Positions 41,787-50,304 of a stretch of 64,000 bases of DNA are shown piece by piece. Within the stretch, counting starts at the first letter, position 1. Every line of letters begins with the position of its first letter. Source of the stretch: Bdellovibrionaceae bacterium UBA2316 (GTDB taxonomy: Bacteria; Bdellovibrionota; Bdellovibrionia; Bdellovibrionales; Bdellovibrionaceae); the NCBI GenBank assembly GCA_002345205.1, contig DDVI01000017.1:1-64000 (forward strand), written 5' to 3'. The notes under the pieces were generated by a model. The model had not been told where the DNA came from. It made no database searches and was given only the letters and a program-made list of their open reading frames with translations. The position numbers were made by a program, and so were the translations under genes.

Positions 41787-42602
41787 TCAGAATCTGCGAC
41801 GGCTTCTTCCGAATCCATATCTTTGTTGCCATGCTCTATTAGCCTGCGCTTGCCTGAGAACCTGAAGAACGTCTTGTTGCTGTGATTGTACTCGCTGTAC
41901 TGCGATCTTATGACTTACAGTCTTAATCATATCATGTATGTGCAGTTGAAAGTCTTTGCTTCCTAGCTCTCCAAGACCCGAATGAATTTCGATAAACTTC
42001 TTTCTTTCAAATTTTGCGACAAAGGCCCAAATGTCGTCGCTAGAAGGAAGCAAAAGCCAAAGGGTATCTTCCTCGCCAAAATCAAAGAATACTGCTGAGT
42101 TAGGCCCTTGCCATTCTTCAAACAGCTTACAGTCATGAATCCAAAGTTTGTAGACCAATGGATCAGTTGAGTGTGGTCTTGTTTCCTCGTCTATAGCCTT
42201 CAGGAACTTAATTTTATCGCGTTGTCTTCGAGTACCATCAACTACCCAAACAATTTTCTTATAGAACTCGTTTCGAGCTTTTCGTTCTTCTGGATTTAGG
42301 AACGAGTGTTGAAATTCAAGAACCCAGTTTTTGTCAGTTTTTACGTCCGCTATGTGCTTCTCGCCATCGTCAGCTTCATGGACAATTTCTTGCCACTCTA
42401 TCGGAAATTGAGACTTCCAGTTTCTGTGCCATTCTGTTTCATTTTCCCACCAGCGGTCACAAACGAAATTAGCCTTGTGTGCCCAATGCCAAATATTGGT
42501 TGTGCCGCACTTTGCTATAGTTGGGCGACCGCAGCCGATACAGCTGCCCATCAAACCCTTTTCAGGTTCTCGCCTGATGCCATCAACAAAAGATAGCTTC
42601 AT
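41787..42602 (-). CDS. CoiA-like nuclease-domain protein
   Basis: A 271-residue protein. The start at 42602 has AAAGGAG before it. It begins with a zinc-ribbon-like CIGCGR and continues with HWAH, EWHRNWK and, after a spacer, IADVK with VLEFQHS. This is the CoiA pattern (His-x-Ala-His, Glu-x-x-His-x-x-x-Lys, D, E-x-Q-x-S), where the acidic residues and Gln form a PD-(D/E)xK-type nuclease core. CoiA is needed in competence in Gram-positives; in elements, CoiA-like proteins are thought to act on DNA. The C-terminus is Arg- and Gln-rich. It is divergent from the zinc-ribbon gene at 42713. Confidence 0.75.
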   Translation of the reverse strand: MKLSFVDGIRREPEKGLMGSCIGCGRPTIAKCGTTNIWHWAHKANFVCDRWWENETEWHRNWKSQFPIEWQEIVHEADDGEKHIADVKTDKNWVLEFQHSFLNPEERKARNEFYKKIVWVVDGTRRQRDKIKFLKAIDEETRPHSTDPLVYKLWIHDCKLFEEWQGPNSAVFFDFGEEDTLWLLLPSSDDIWAFVAKFERKKFIEIHSGLGELGSKDFQLHIHDMIKTVSHKIAVQRVQSQQQDVLQVLRQAQANRAWQQRYGFGRSRRRF

Positions 42603-42712
42603 GTTAAAATCTCCTTTTTTGATGTTAAAAAAGTTGTTACACCAATCTGGCATAAAATGCGTAACACATTCAAGGGGGTCATTTTCTGAAAAAAGCGCAA
42701 CACGAACCAATT

Positions 42713-43204
42713 TTGCTTTTTCAAGATGGCCAACTCATCGGCTGGGGAAGCGGTGACGTCAAAAATGTATTAAAATCCGCCAACGAAGCCGTCATTAACG
42801 ATGAAGTTAAGAAGCGAGAGAATCTAACTTGGAAAGAGCTTTCTGATATTATCGCCTACGAGTGGCTGGAAAAGTTTGTCGATACAGGCGTGACAGAAGA
42901 AATAGTAAAGGACTTGAACAAGAGAATTTCTTGGATTGAATATCGTCGTGCTCTAATGCACTCAAAAAAAGGACATCCATACTGGCGCGAAGTAGCTGAT
43001 GCGAAAAGCCTGTCTCATCCTGATTTGAAGACAACCTATGTGATTTCGCATTTACTCGCAATTGGAGCTTTGGAGGGCCTGAAGAGGTGCAAGCTGAGCG
43101 ATTGTCGAAAGTTCTTTATAGGCCCACCAAATAGAACTTGGTGCTCCAAGCCCTGCGGGTCTCTTTTTCGAGTAAGACAGAAGCGGAAAAAAGATAAATA
43201 CTAG
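42713..43204 (+). CDS. Zinc-finger (CGNR-like) protein, unknown role
   Basis: A 163-residue protein. The C-terminus has LKRCKLSDCRKFFIG, then WCSKPCGSLFRVRQ, which matches the CGNR zinc-finger pattern (C-x4-C-x-n-WCS-x2-CG) except that the final NR is SL. The N-terminal part is helical and unassigned. The TTG at 42713 has no ribosome site. The same frame continues upstream to a CTG at 42686, spaced 7 bases from AAGGGGG, which may be the true start. CGNR proteins are usually regulators. It is divergent from the CoiA-like gene and convergent (4-base overlap) with the hybrid kinase gene. Confidence 0.6.
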   Translation: MLFQDGQLIGWGSGDVKNVLKSANEAVINDEVKKRENLTWKELSDIIAYEWLEKFVDTGVTEEIVKDLNKRISWIEYRRALMHSKKGHPYWREVADAKSLSHPDLKTTYVISHLLAIGALEGLKRCKLSDCRKFFIGPPNRTWCSKPCGSLFRVRQKRKKDKY

Positions 43205-44769
43205 ATCGACGGACTAACTATTACTATTGGCAGCGAAGAAATGCTGCTTTTTGGGATGATGTAAATGCCGGACGAAGCGCACGATACCCGTAAACTTGGA
43301 TCATCAAAATTACCAGTTACTAGACAGCGCAATGATCTGCTTGGAAGTTTCGTTAATAGGTCAAATCCTGAAACGTTAGAAGAAAGGTCGTGATCTACTA
43401 AATAGATCAGATCTTTCGCTGATTCGGATGGTACAGCGCAATCGAGTTCTAAATTATCTCCATCCATCGAGAATTTTACCTGATTAAGAATCTGCGACTC
43501 ATCAAATTTTATTTTCCATAGTTCTAAGGCTGATTCTTGATCGTCAATTACAACGACCTTTGAAGAAGAGCTAAATTTAAGCCTCGGCAAATACCATTCA
43601 GCTCGATCTACGATGGGAAGGCTGACGGTAACGGTGGTTCCAACATCCAAAGTCGATTCAACTCCGATGCGGCCACCCCAGGTTTCAATATTCTCCTTTG
43701 CATGAGAAAGACCGATCCCAGATCCGTTCGATTTCCCTTCAGAGAAGTGTTTCTGAAAAACTTTAGGTAAACTTTCAGGTTTAATTCCAATTCCGTTGTC
43801 AGATATAGAAATCGAAATTTCAGAAGCAAGATCTCGAATCCGTACAAAGATTTTTCCGGTTGAGTTCATCGCCTCAATCGAGTTGTTGACGATATTTCCC
43901 AAGATAGATCGCAGCTCGAATGGAATGTGCTTCACAAGTGCTGATGCGACAATGTCCTCCGTGTCGAAGATAAATTCGATGTTTTTTGGCGAAGCGGCGG
44001 TCAGCTCGCGTTTTGCCTGTTCAAGTGTGCTGTAAATGTCGGTGGAGTACACATCATCAAACCCATTATTTGGACGATCATCAAGTTTTGAAATTAGATC
44101 GCGGATTTGGCTGATAGTTAGCTCTAGCAGCTCGCGTTCTCGGGTCACACTTGCTGGCAGCTTACTTGGAATATGCGTTAAAGCCGCTAGCGGAGTTCTA
44201 AGATTGTGACGGACTTGTTGAGCTACCTCAGTTTTTGCAATTTTCTTTTCAATTTCTATATCACGATCAAATTGCTCCAATAGGCGACGCTTTAAAAAGC
44301 GTGTCTGGGGAATTGAGATCAAGTTCAAAATGAACCAAATTAAAATCGCATAGGGTACAAGTCGGAAACGTTCGTATTCAAATACAATTTCGTCGCTAGA
44401 ATGAGTAGCTGTGCTGACCTCAACTTGAACGGTGACTTCATCTCGTAAAATTTTGTTCAGAAAACTTTCTTCTCTGAATATCTCCGCCTTCGGAGGGATG
44501 ACAAAAGAACGGCCTGGCTCTGTTGATTTGTAGTGAATCGTCGTGAAGCTGGAAAGACGAGCTTGTTGCAGAATCAAACTGGCTTCTCGAAAGTCTCCAA
44601 TTTTAACCATGCGGGAGAGGAATCGAGTATTTTCCTCTGCGACATTCTGTAAGTGAAGCGCATTGAATACGACCGCTAACCCTGCAAGAAATAAAAAGCA
44701 CAAGCCAGATACAATGACCTGCTTTTGCTCGAAGGCTTTTATTCTTTGCTCAGGTGACTGGATTTTCAT
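43201..44769 (-). CDS. Hybrid sensor histidine kinase with C-terminal receiver
   Basis: A membrane sensor of 522 residues. Two membrane segments (about 16-36 and 133-152) enclose a periplasmic domain of about 95 residues. The kinase core follows: His in QVRHNLRTPL, N-box ILGNIVNNSIEAM, G1 ISDNGIGIKP and G2 GSGIGLSHAKENIE. The last 120 residues are a receiver (VVVIDDQES, then the Asp site in YLVDHDLSS and Lys in IIPKSS). It overlaps the YcaO-like gene by 4 bases and is the last gene of the operon starting with the sigma-54 response regulator. The periplasmic input domain may read the peptide-binding protein encoded upstream. That is inferred from context. Confidence 0.85.
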   Translation of the reverse strand: MKIQSPEQRIKAFEQKQVIVSGLCFLFLAGLAVVFNALHLQNVAEENTRFLSRMVKIGDFREASLILQQARLSSFTTIHYKSTEPGRSFVIPPKAEIFREESFLNKILRDEVTVQVEVSTATHSSDEIVFEYERFRLVPYAILIWFILNLISIPQTRFLKRRLLEQFDRDIEIEKKIAKTEVAQQVRHNLRTPLAALTHIPSKLPASVTRERELLELTISQIRDLISKLDDRPNNGFDDVYSTDIYSTLEQAKRELTAASPKNIEFIFDTEDIVASALVKHIPFELRSILGNIVNNSIEAMNSTGKIFVRIRDLASEISISISDNGIGIKPESLPKVFQKHFSEGKSNGSGIGLSHAKENIETWGGRIGVESTLDVGTTVTVSLPIVDRAEWYLPRLKFSSSSKVVVIDDQESALELWKIKFDESQILNQVKFSMDGDNLELDCAVPSESAKDLIYLVDHDLSSNVSGFDLLTKLPSRSLRCLVTGNFDDPSLRVSCASSGIYIIPKSSISSLPIVIVSPSI

Positions 44770-45563
44770 TCTAAACTCGCAATCTGATAGCGAGCTGTAT
44801 GGATCGGTGCACCTTCAAAAATAGGTAACGAGGCCAAATCTAGCTCGATGGACCATAGTGAGGGAGATTTCATTTGATCTGCTTGAAATCCGTCATTCTC
44901 GGCAAATAACGATTCCAGTCTCTCGATAAACGCAGTCTTCAGGTGCCAAGGAAGCTCATTCAATTCAAGTTTTTCGTCTGAAGCTAACCATGCAAAACTG
45001 GGAAGTGCTTCAAAGAAAGAACGTCGTGCCGCATGATCTAAGGTTTCAGAAAGTGCGAAGCCCAAAGACGTTTTTTTTGAATCTGCCAAATGAATACGGC
45101 AAGCAATACCAAAAAGATTTTTCGGTGTATTCATTCTGTAAAAGCTGACTTCAGCCGTTGGGACTAGCATCTTTAATTTTTTTGCTTCAGGAAAATCCAC
45201 GTTTGCGATGTGGAGTGAAGTGCCTTTTTTCAAGTGTTCGTTGAGAAAGAATCTTTCTAGGCATTCGTGTTTTGCGTGCTGAGATGGATCGTGTGATCCG
45301 GCGATAGCAAAACCGACGGAATCAAATCCTAGAGTCAGGCAAATTAACCGCTCAATAGCTTCGGCCACAGACTTTTCCAAAGCAATTTCTCTGCTTGAAT
45401 CGACGCCTCTGCCATTCGCCTCGATGCCTTTCCAGCTAATCTTAGTCTCAAAGTCGAAGACGCCTGGAAAGATTTTTGATGGCCAGTTGAACTCTCGAAA
45501 TCGAGCGTTCAACTCAGTCCGTTTAGAATAAAGCCACGAGGCTAGCGGAGTGTGATTCGCCAT
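44766..45563 (-). CDS. YcaO-like protein (short form)
   Basis: A 265-residue protein with the YcaO ATP-binding signature: SVAEAIER (Ser65 to Arg72, matching SxxExxER), preceded by NGRGVDSSREIA, and later ECLERFF and DHAARRSFFEAL. YcaO enzymes use ATP to activate backbone amides in peptides, giving azolines, thioamides or amidines. The usual length is about 400 residues; this one is short and lacks a Pro-rich C-terminus, so the N-terminal part or a partner protein may be missing. No E1-like or TfuA gene is beside it. It overlaps the hybrid kinase gene by 4 bases and the peptide-binding protein gene by 22 bases, so it is tightly coupled. It may modify the exported 94-residue peptide. Confidence 0.78.
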   Translation of the reverse strand: MANHTPLASWLYSKRTELNARFREFNWPSKIFPGVFDFETKISWKGIEANGRGVDSSREIALEKSVAEAIERLICLTLGFDSVGFAIAGSHDPSQHAKHECLERFFLNEHLKKGTSLHIANVDFPEAKKLKMLVPTAEVSFYRMNTPKNLFGIACRIHLADSKKTSLGFALSETLDHAARRSFFEALPSFAWLASDEKLELNELPWHLKTAFIERLESLFAENDGFQADQMKSPSLWSIELDLASLPIFEGAPIHTARYQIASLE

Positions 45564-47080
45564 AATTGATTATTCGCATAAAGATCTGAAAGTTCGATCT
45601 TCCAAGGTTTTCGAGCCAGTGCTGCATACGGAGAGGCAATCAACGGAACGATGGCTGGTTCTGCAAGAGCTTGGTAGTGCAGCTCTTTCAGTTTATTGAT
45701 ACGTGAGCCTTTGTCGTCGGTCGCCATATAATCAGCAAGCCATTTAGATCGCTGTTCTTTTGACAGCCCCAGTAGACCAGCATTGAGAGAATAAGAAATC
45801 AGACTGATGTCTTCCATGAAACCTGTATCAGTAGAGGCGATCCAGGCATGAGGAACATCGTCTGGCCTATCATACTTTTTGAAATCAGGAACGTTTGTCT
45901 CCTTGTAACACTCGGCCTGCGGCAAAGCAGCCGCGATAGGATTGGCCCACTCTTCATAACCAGTTCTTTTGATTATCCCGATTTTGAAGTGTTTCTTTGG
46001 TTCTGCTTTCTTCAACTCGCGCATTGATTCTAATTTTTCTCGTTGTGCTTGAGTTAGACCGCCCTCGCCAAGACTAGGAAAAAACTCAGCTCGTTGCTCA
46101 AATCCAGGAATTTCTGCGTAGATTGAGGAGAATACGGTTTTCATCTTGTCGCCAATATAACGACGTTCATCAGAAGACAGCTCCTTGCGTCCTCGTTCTG
46201 TGAAAACAATGAATAGGCTACGGATTTTCATCGTAACATGGCTTTCAAAGTCTGGATGCTTCTGGGCAAAGCGAATAATCTTGTCCGCCTTCGACGCATC
46301 AATTGTCGTTAAGTGGTCAACACGACCTTCCTCTAAATCTTTCAAGCTACTTTCAGGCTTCGTGGTATCGGTAGGTACAAAGACAATTTTTTCCGCCACG
46401 TCCTTTGATGCAAAATAGTGATGCGGGTTTAGCTTCAGCGTAGCCTCTCCCGATTCATCTTCTTTCTCTAACCAATAAGGTCCGCTGGTCTCAGAAAAAT
46501 CGACGATCTTCAAAGTCTTCGGATCAACGCTTGATCTGGGAATGACGGCAAAATCAATGGCTCCAAGCATCGGCATCAAAAAAGACTTTCGACCTTTGGC
46601 ATTCAGGTAAACACTGTCTTGGTCTTTTCTAATCCCAGGACAGTCATCTTCTACGGTTTTCAAGTTTACCCCTGGGCAAACTATGTCCTTGAAGTTGCCG
46701 TGAGTATTTCCCGAAAGAACCAACAATCGCTTCAAGGAAAACACAACATCATCTGGTGTGATCTGTTTTCCTGAAGCTGTCTTTAATGTTTTTCTAATCG
46801 TCAGTTTTAGTTCGTCACCAATCCAATCCATTTTTTCAGCCACGCCGGATTCGATAGATCCATCTTTTGAGATCTCTACAAGTGGCGAGAATACATTCTC
46901 TAAAAAAATGTATTCGTGATCGAGATTGATATTTGTTGGCTCATACGCTGCTGCTTTCAGCTTGACTGGAAATGCAACTCGTAAAGTCCTCTCTTTGTTT
47001 GTCGATTTCATAAAAACTGCTCCCGCTGCAAAAAACGCAAGGCCAACAACTAGAACGATCTTAAAGTTAACCTTCTTCAT
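45542..47080 (-). CDS. Peptide-type extracellular solute-binding protein (SBP_bac_5)
   Basis: A 512-residue periplasmic binding protein. ATG 47080 is preferred over an upstream frame start at 47119, because it opens a signal or anchor segment (core IVLVVGLAFFAAGAVF) and lies 5 bases after the small-peptide stop. The mature part has the family's YEPTNINLDHEY, ENVFSPLVEIS and DVVFSLKRLL-type segments. Without a permease or ATPase gene next to it, uptake is not its obvious role. It might present a peptide to the sensor kinase, as in some two-component systems. It overlaps the YcaO-like gene by 22 bases. Ligand unknown. Confidence 0.85.
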   Translation of the reverse strand: MKKVNFKIVLVVGLAFFAAGAVFMKSTNKERTLRVAFPVKLKAAAYEPTNINLDHEYIFLENVFSPLVEISKDGSIESGVAEKMDWIGDELKLTIRKTLKTASGKQITPDDVVFSLKRLLVLSGNTHGNFKDIVCPGVNLKTVEDDCPGIRKDQDSVYLNAKGRKSFLMPMLGAIDFAVIPRSSVDPKTLKIVDFSETSGPYWLEKEDESGEATLKLNPHHYFASKDVAEKIVFVPTDTTKPESSLKDLEEGRVDHLTTIDASKADKIIRFAQKHPDFESHVTMKIRSLFIVFTERGRKELSSDERRYIGDKMKTVFSSIYAEIPGFEQRAEFFPSLGEGGLTQAQREKLESMRELKKAEPKKHFKIGIIKRTGYEEWANPIAAALPQAECYKETNVPDFKKYDRPDDVPHAWIASTDTGFMEDISLISYSLNAGLLGLSKEQRSKWLADYMATDDKGSRINKLKELHYQALAEPAIVPLIASPYAALARKPWKIELSDLYANNQLWRITLR

Positions 47081-47085
47081 ATAGA

Positions 47086-47370
47086 CTACTTTGTAATCCC
47101 GCCGCTGGCACCTACGCATATAGTCGTTGGATGTGCGCCACCGGATTGAATATGACCTTCGGCTTCAAGAATGCTCAGAATATCTTGGTCGAACTCAACA
47201 CACTGATTCTGATTGATCGTTAGCGTTTTTGTTTCACCCAAAATTTTGATGGCCCACGCGATCTGCGCTTTTTGAAGTGGTGTTAACTTCCTGGCCTGCT
47301 CAGCATCGGCAAACGCAATGATATTAACGCCGACCAATGCTGCTGCAACGATTAAGATTGTCTTTTTCAT
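47086..47370 (-). CDS. Small exported protein, possible peptide precursor
   Basis: A 94-residue protein with a signal peptide (about 20-22 residues, cut after AFADA) and a mature part of about 72 residues. It has two Cys residues (NQCVEF and TICVGAS) and a Gly/Ser/Thr-rich C-terminus (PTTICVGASGGITK), which is the kind of composition RiPP cores have. It lies between the regulator and the solute-binding protein genes, with overlaps or gaps of only a few bases. It may be a signal peptide source or the ligand modified by the YcaO-like protein. It might equally be a small envelope subunit, and no homologous family is recognised. Confidence 0.6.
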   Translation of the reverse strand: MKKTILIVAAALVGVNIIAFADAEQARKLTPLQKAQIAWAIKILGETKTLTINQNQCVEFDQDILSILEAEGHIQSGGAHPTTICVGASGGITK

Positions 47371-48755
47371 ACTTCTACCCCCTCGGTAAGTTGTTTGAAT
47401 TCAATATCGTATTTCTTCATTTTTTCTCGGACAGTGCTGCGACTGATATTTAAAATCCGTGCCGCCGCCGAAATAGATCCGCCTCGCTCAAGAGCCTTCA
47501 AAACCAGATTTTTTTCTGAAGACATTTGTGTGAATTTTAGTGCCTCTAAATCGGCGGGCTTTTGTTTCGTGCTACTCAGATCACTGCGACCCTTTAATAG
47601 GCTGGCGTCCAAATTCTTTTCTGAAGACATATTCGCAAGAAAACGTATGCAATGCTCAAGCTCACGAACGTTTCCAGGCCACTTCATTTTTTGAAGTTCT
47701 TCGGCTGCACTTGCGAGCAATACTTTCTGCTCTCCAGACTCCTGATTGATTTTCTCTAAGAACGAGTACGCTAAAACTGGAATATCTTCTGGGCGATCAC
47801 GAAGTGGTTTAATGTTGATAGGCAGAACATTGAGTCGAAAGAAGAGATCTTCGCGAAAGCTTTTTTCTGCGATGAGTGACTCAAGATCCGCGTTGGTTGC
47901 TGAGATCAATCTGAAATCAACCTTTCGACTTGTAACCGCGCCAACTGGAGTAATCGTCTTTTCCTGTAAGACCCTAAGAAGAGTTGCTTGCAGATGTTTT
48001 GGCATTTCTCCGATTTCATCTAGAAATATCGTTCCACCGTCCGCAGCTTCAAAGTGTCCGATGCGTGGGCGTATTGCTCCCGTGAAGGCTCCTTTTTCAT
48101 GGCCGAATAGTTCGCTCTCAATCAAGTTTTCTGGAATGGCAGCACAGTTAACAGCTACAAAAGGTTTTGTTTTTCTAGCTGAATTTTGATGGATGCCTCT
48201 AGCGACACGTTCTTTCCCAGTGCCATTTTCGCCTCGTATGAGTACAGAATCAGAGGAAGGAGCAAATTTTAAAGTTAGCCTTGCTACTTCGGCCATAGCC
48301 TCGGATACGCCGACCATCCCAACGGATGCGATTAGTTTCTGTTTCTCATTATGAGGAGCGATAACGACAGGCTTGGTGCGTCTCTCGATTTCGCGACAAG
48401 CCCGATGAAGTATCCCAAGGAATTTGGCTTCGCCGACGTCTTTGCCGACGAAGAAAACAGCTCCCGATTCCAAAGATTCGTTATGGGCTTCAATTGAGTC
48501 ATCGCCAGATAAAGCTAAGATCGTAATATTTGGATCTAACTCCCGAATTTTTTGAATCGTTTGTGGTCCCTTCATATCTGGCATGTGGTAATCAACCAAT
48601 GCGAGTGAAAAGGGAAAAACATGCTGGCGGATGAGGGCAATGCCTTCATCGCCGCTTTCGACTGCACGAACGAAAAAGCCTTCATCTTCAAGGAAGTCTG
48701 TTTTTGAACGACGATACGCAATGTTATCGTCTATTAAGAGTATGCTATGCTTCAC
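47367..48755 (-). CDS. Sigma-54-dependent response regulator (NtrC type)
   Basis: Three domains. A receiver (residues 1-120) has Asp in LVDYHMP. The AAA+ sigma-54 activator domain has GENGTGKERVAR (Walker A), GHEKGAFTGA (the sigma-54 contact loop), FLDEIGEMP (Walker B) and the R-finger region. A Fis-type helix-turn-helix at the C-terminus is SISAAARILNISRSTVREK. It activates sigma-54 promoters by ATP hydrolysis. It is the first gene of the five-gene operon, with a sigma-54-like promoter just upstream, so it may activate its own operon. The hybrid kinase at the end is the likely phosphate donor. Confidence 0.92.
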   Translation of the reverse strand: MKHSILLIDDNIAYRRSKTDFLEDEGFFVRAVESGDEGIALIRQHVFPFSLALVDYHMPDMKGPQTIQKIRELDPNITILALSGDDSIEAHNESLESGAVFFVGKDVGEAKFLGILHRACREIERRTKPVVIAPHNEKQKLIASVGMVGVSEAMAEVARLTLKFAPSSDSVLIRGENGTGKERVARGIHQNSARKTKPFVAVNCAAIPENLIESELFGHEKGAFTGAIRPRIGHFEAADGGTIFLDEIGEMPKHLQATLLRVLQEKTITPVGAVTSRKVDFRLISATNADLESLIAEKSFREDLFFRLNVLPINIKPLRDRPEDIPVLAYSFLEKINQESGEQKVLLASAAEELQKMKWPGNVRELEHCIRFLANMSSEKNLDASLLKGRSDLSSTKQKPADLEALKFTQMSSEKNLVLKALERGGSISAAARILNISRSTVREKMKKYDIEFKQLTEGVEV

Positions 48756-48780
48756 CCAAGTACCCCCGATATGCGGTAGT

Positions 48781-48796
48781 ACAAGTTTGGTGCCTA
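48781..48796 (-). promoter_or_regulatory. Sigma-54-like promoter of the YcaO operon
   Basis: Read on the minus strand: TAGGCACCAAACTTGT. GG at -24 and GT at -12 (consensus GC) are 10 bases apart, the sigma-54 spacing, 26 bases upstream of the response regulator ATG. The -12 dinucleotide is imperfect. Confidence 0.5.
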
Positions 48797-49017
48797 GCAG
48801 TTTACTTAACTTAATGTTTTCTTATTTAATATAGACGATCTGATCCCAGATGGGCTGCCATTTGGAGCTTATGTCATATATTAAGTTCATGGTCGTTTTG
48901 CTACCAGTCTTAGTTTTAAGACTAAGTTCTTAGAATTTGGAGGGTTTTCCAGAAACAGAGGTGGCGGATGTCCGCCAGGGGCTAGGCAAATACGATGTGG
49001 CTCACGCATTTCAAAGC

Positions 49018-49230
49018 TTAGTCCTCGAATAAATCTCGTGGTTTAGCACTCAGAGCCTTCGCGATCTTTGCGACCACATCTAGTCCGACACTCGGACAGT
49101 TCTTGCCTTCAAGCTGCTGGATATAGCGAACGCTTACGTCCATCTTTTCGGCTAATTCTTCTTGGGAAAAATCATTTTTGACTCTTAACCGCTTCATGTT
49201 TTTAGAAAATGTTTTTCTGACAGCTTTCAA
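49018..49230 (-). CDS. XRE-family DNA-binding protein
   Basis: A 70-residue protein made almost entirely of a Cro/cI-type helix-turn-helix (FSQEELAEKMDVSVRYIQQLE, given here in shortened form, ending KPRDLFED). Size and lack of a sensor domain fit a compact repressor. The start lies beside three similar palindromes (49242-49330), so it probably controls itself and the divergent gene at 49414. No toxin partner is adjacent. Confidence 0.85.
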   Translation of the reverse strand: MKAVRKTFSKNMKRLRVKNDFSQEELAEKMDVSVRYIQQLEGKNCPSVGLDVVAKIAKALSAKPRDLFED

Positions 49231-49241
49231 TAACCCTCCAC

Positions 49242-49330
49242 CCGAACTGATCGGTTCGGCGAACTGATCTGTTCGGGTATTGATTCTGAGGGTTTATGCG
49301 CCGGCTAAACACGAATTGATCGCTTCGTGT
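49242..49330. promoter_or_regulatory. Triple operator between the XRE gene and the 49414 gene
   Basis: Three related 16-18-base dyads sharing a GATC centre. The first is CCGAACTGATCGGTTCGG (49242-49259), the second CGAACTGATCTGTTCG (49260-49275), and the third has outer arms ACACGAA / TTCGTGT (49309-49330). The first two are end to end. Probably bound by the XRE protein encoded directly beside them. Confidence 0.75.
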
Positions 49331-49413
49331 TTTGTTGAAAAAAGCAAGTAAATACGATTATATATAAAATATCGAAAATGGTTTAATGGCACGATGCCGT
49401 GACTGGAGAGGGC

Positions 49414-49905
49414 ATGAACCAACAAAACGAGATTCTTATTGCAGACTTTCAGTTCCAATCAATTCGCCAGTATATGCTTCCCTTATACTGGGAGCTTCGA
49501 CACGCTGAGAATCGGTCCGACGAAGACAAAAAGACGAGTATCAGTAAGACGTATCGAGAGTTCTTTGGGCGGCTTCGTAAGTTCCGATATATTACGGTCA
49601 AAGAAATGGCCGAGGCCCTAAAGGTTTCTGTCAGCGAAATAGAGTCTTTCGAGGCTGGAACTGAGAAGTCTGAAAAGCTTCAGTACGCATACTGCGAAAA
49701 GTGTCATGGATGGTTTGAGCTAGCGTATCTTGAACGGCGAATTAAAGAGTGTCTTCATCCTAACATTCGGGATGCAAATAAACACGCGGCGAAACACGTT
49801 TGGAAAAGGTATGGGGTTCTTCTTCCTGATGTGGATTTTGCACGTCTTAACTCTGCTCCTGGAGATGTCATCGCAATCCGCCCAAAAACAAATCAGGAAA
49901 GTTAG
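49414..49905 (+). CDS. Small HTH/zinc-site protein of the restriction module, unknown
   Basis: A 163-residue protein from ATG 49414 (ribosome site GGAGAGGG; the frame opens at 49399). Residues about 60-85 form an XRE-like helix-turn-helix (TVKEMAEALKVSVSEIESFE), and a Cys cluster CEKCHGWFE may bind zinc, with His and a further Cys in ECLHP. It is likely a regulator. It follows the triple operator, divergent from the XRE gene, and is convergent with the ASCH gene. No catalytic motif is visible. Confidence 0.6.
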   Translation: MNQQNEILIADFQFQSIRQYMLPLYWELRHAENRSDEDKKTSISKTYREFFGRLRKFRYITVKEMAEALKVSVSEIESFEAGTEKSEKLQYAYCEKCHGWFELAYLERRIKECLHPNIRDANKHAAKHVWKRYGVLLPDVDFARLNSAPGDVIAIRPKTNQES

Positions 49906-49917
49906 CTGCTTCTCGCG

Positions 49918-50304
49918 CTACTTGGATTTTCCAAACGGAAAAAAGAAAAGTGGCTGAGGTTGATTTTTGGGTTTTATGCTTTTTTTGTATCGTCGTGGGC
50001 TTTTAAGTCTGTAACCGTAGCAATCGTCATCTTCAAAATATTTGCAATCAACGATCTCTACTGACCCAACGACAACACCTGTCGGGAGATCACCTGGGTT
50101 AAGTTTCATTTTCTTCCAATACTCCTCGTGACCATGACCTAGCGAAGCATAGAGATACACGCGACCTCGAATCTTTGTCGGTCTACTTCGATATTCGTAT
50201 TTCTTTACGCCACGAAGAATATCTTCAACGTATGGCTGCCTTATGCTGATTGCTCGTCCTGTGGGAACATCTAGCTGTGTGCTTTTTTTCTTAGAAGACA
50301 TCAA
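49918..50304 (-). CDS. ASCH-domain protein
   Basis: A 128-residue protein that begins with a short N-terminal tail and then an ASCH domain: AISIRQPYVEDILRGVKKYE and RGRVYLYASLGHG, with the C-terminal QPLFFFP. ASCH domains resemble PUA and bind RNA or modified bases. It is the last gene of the minus-strand Mod-Res-ASCH run, overlapping Res by 4 bases, so it may be part of the restriction system. No catalytic residues are identifiable with certainty. Confidence 0.8.
   Translation of the reverse strand: MMSSKKKSTQLDVPTGRAISIRQPYVEDILRGVKKYEYRSRPTKIRGRVYLYASLGHGHEEYWKKMKLNPGDLPTGVVVGSVEIVDCKYFEDDDCYGYRLKSPRRYKKSIKPKNQPQPLFFFPFGKSK

Noticed and set aside
47395..48189. Plus-strand frames inside the sigma-54 regulator gene.
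   Set aside because: Antisense shadow of a strongly supported gene.
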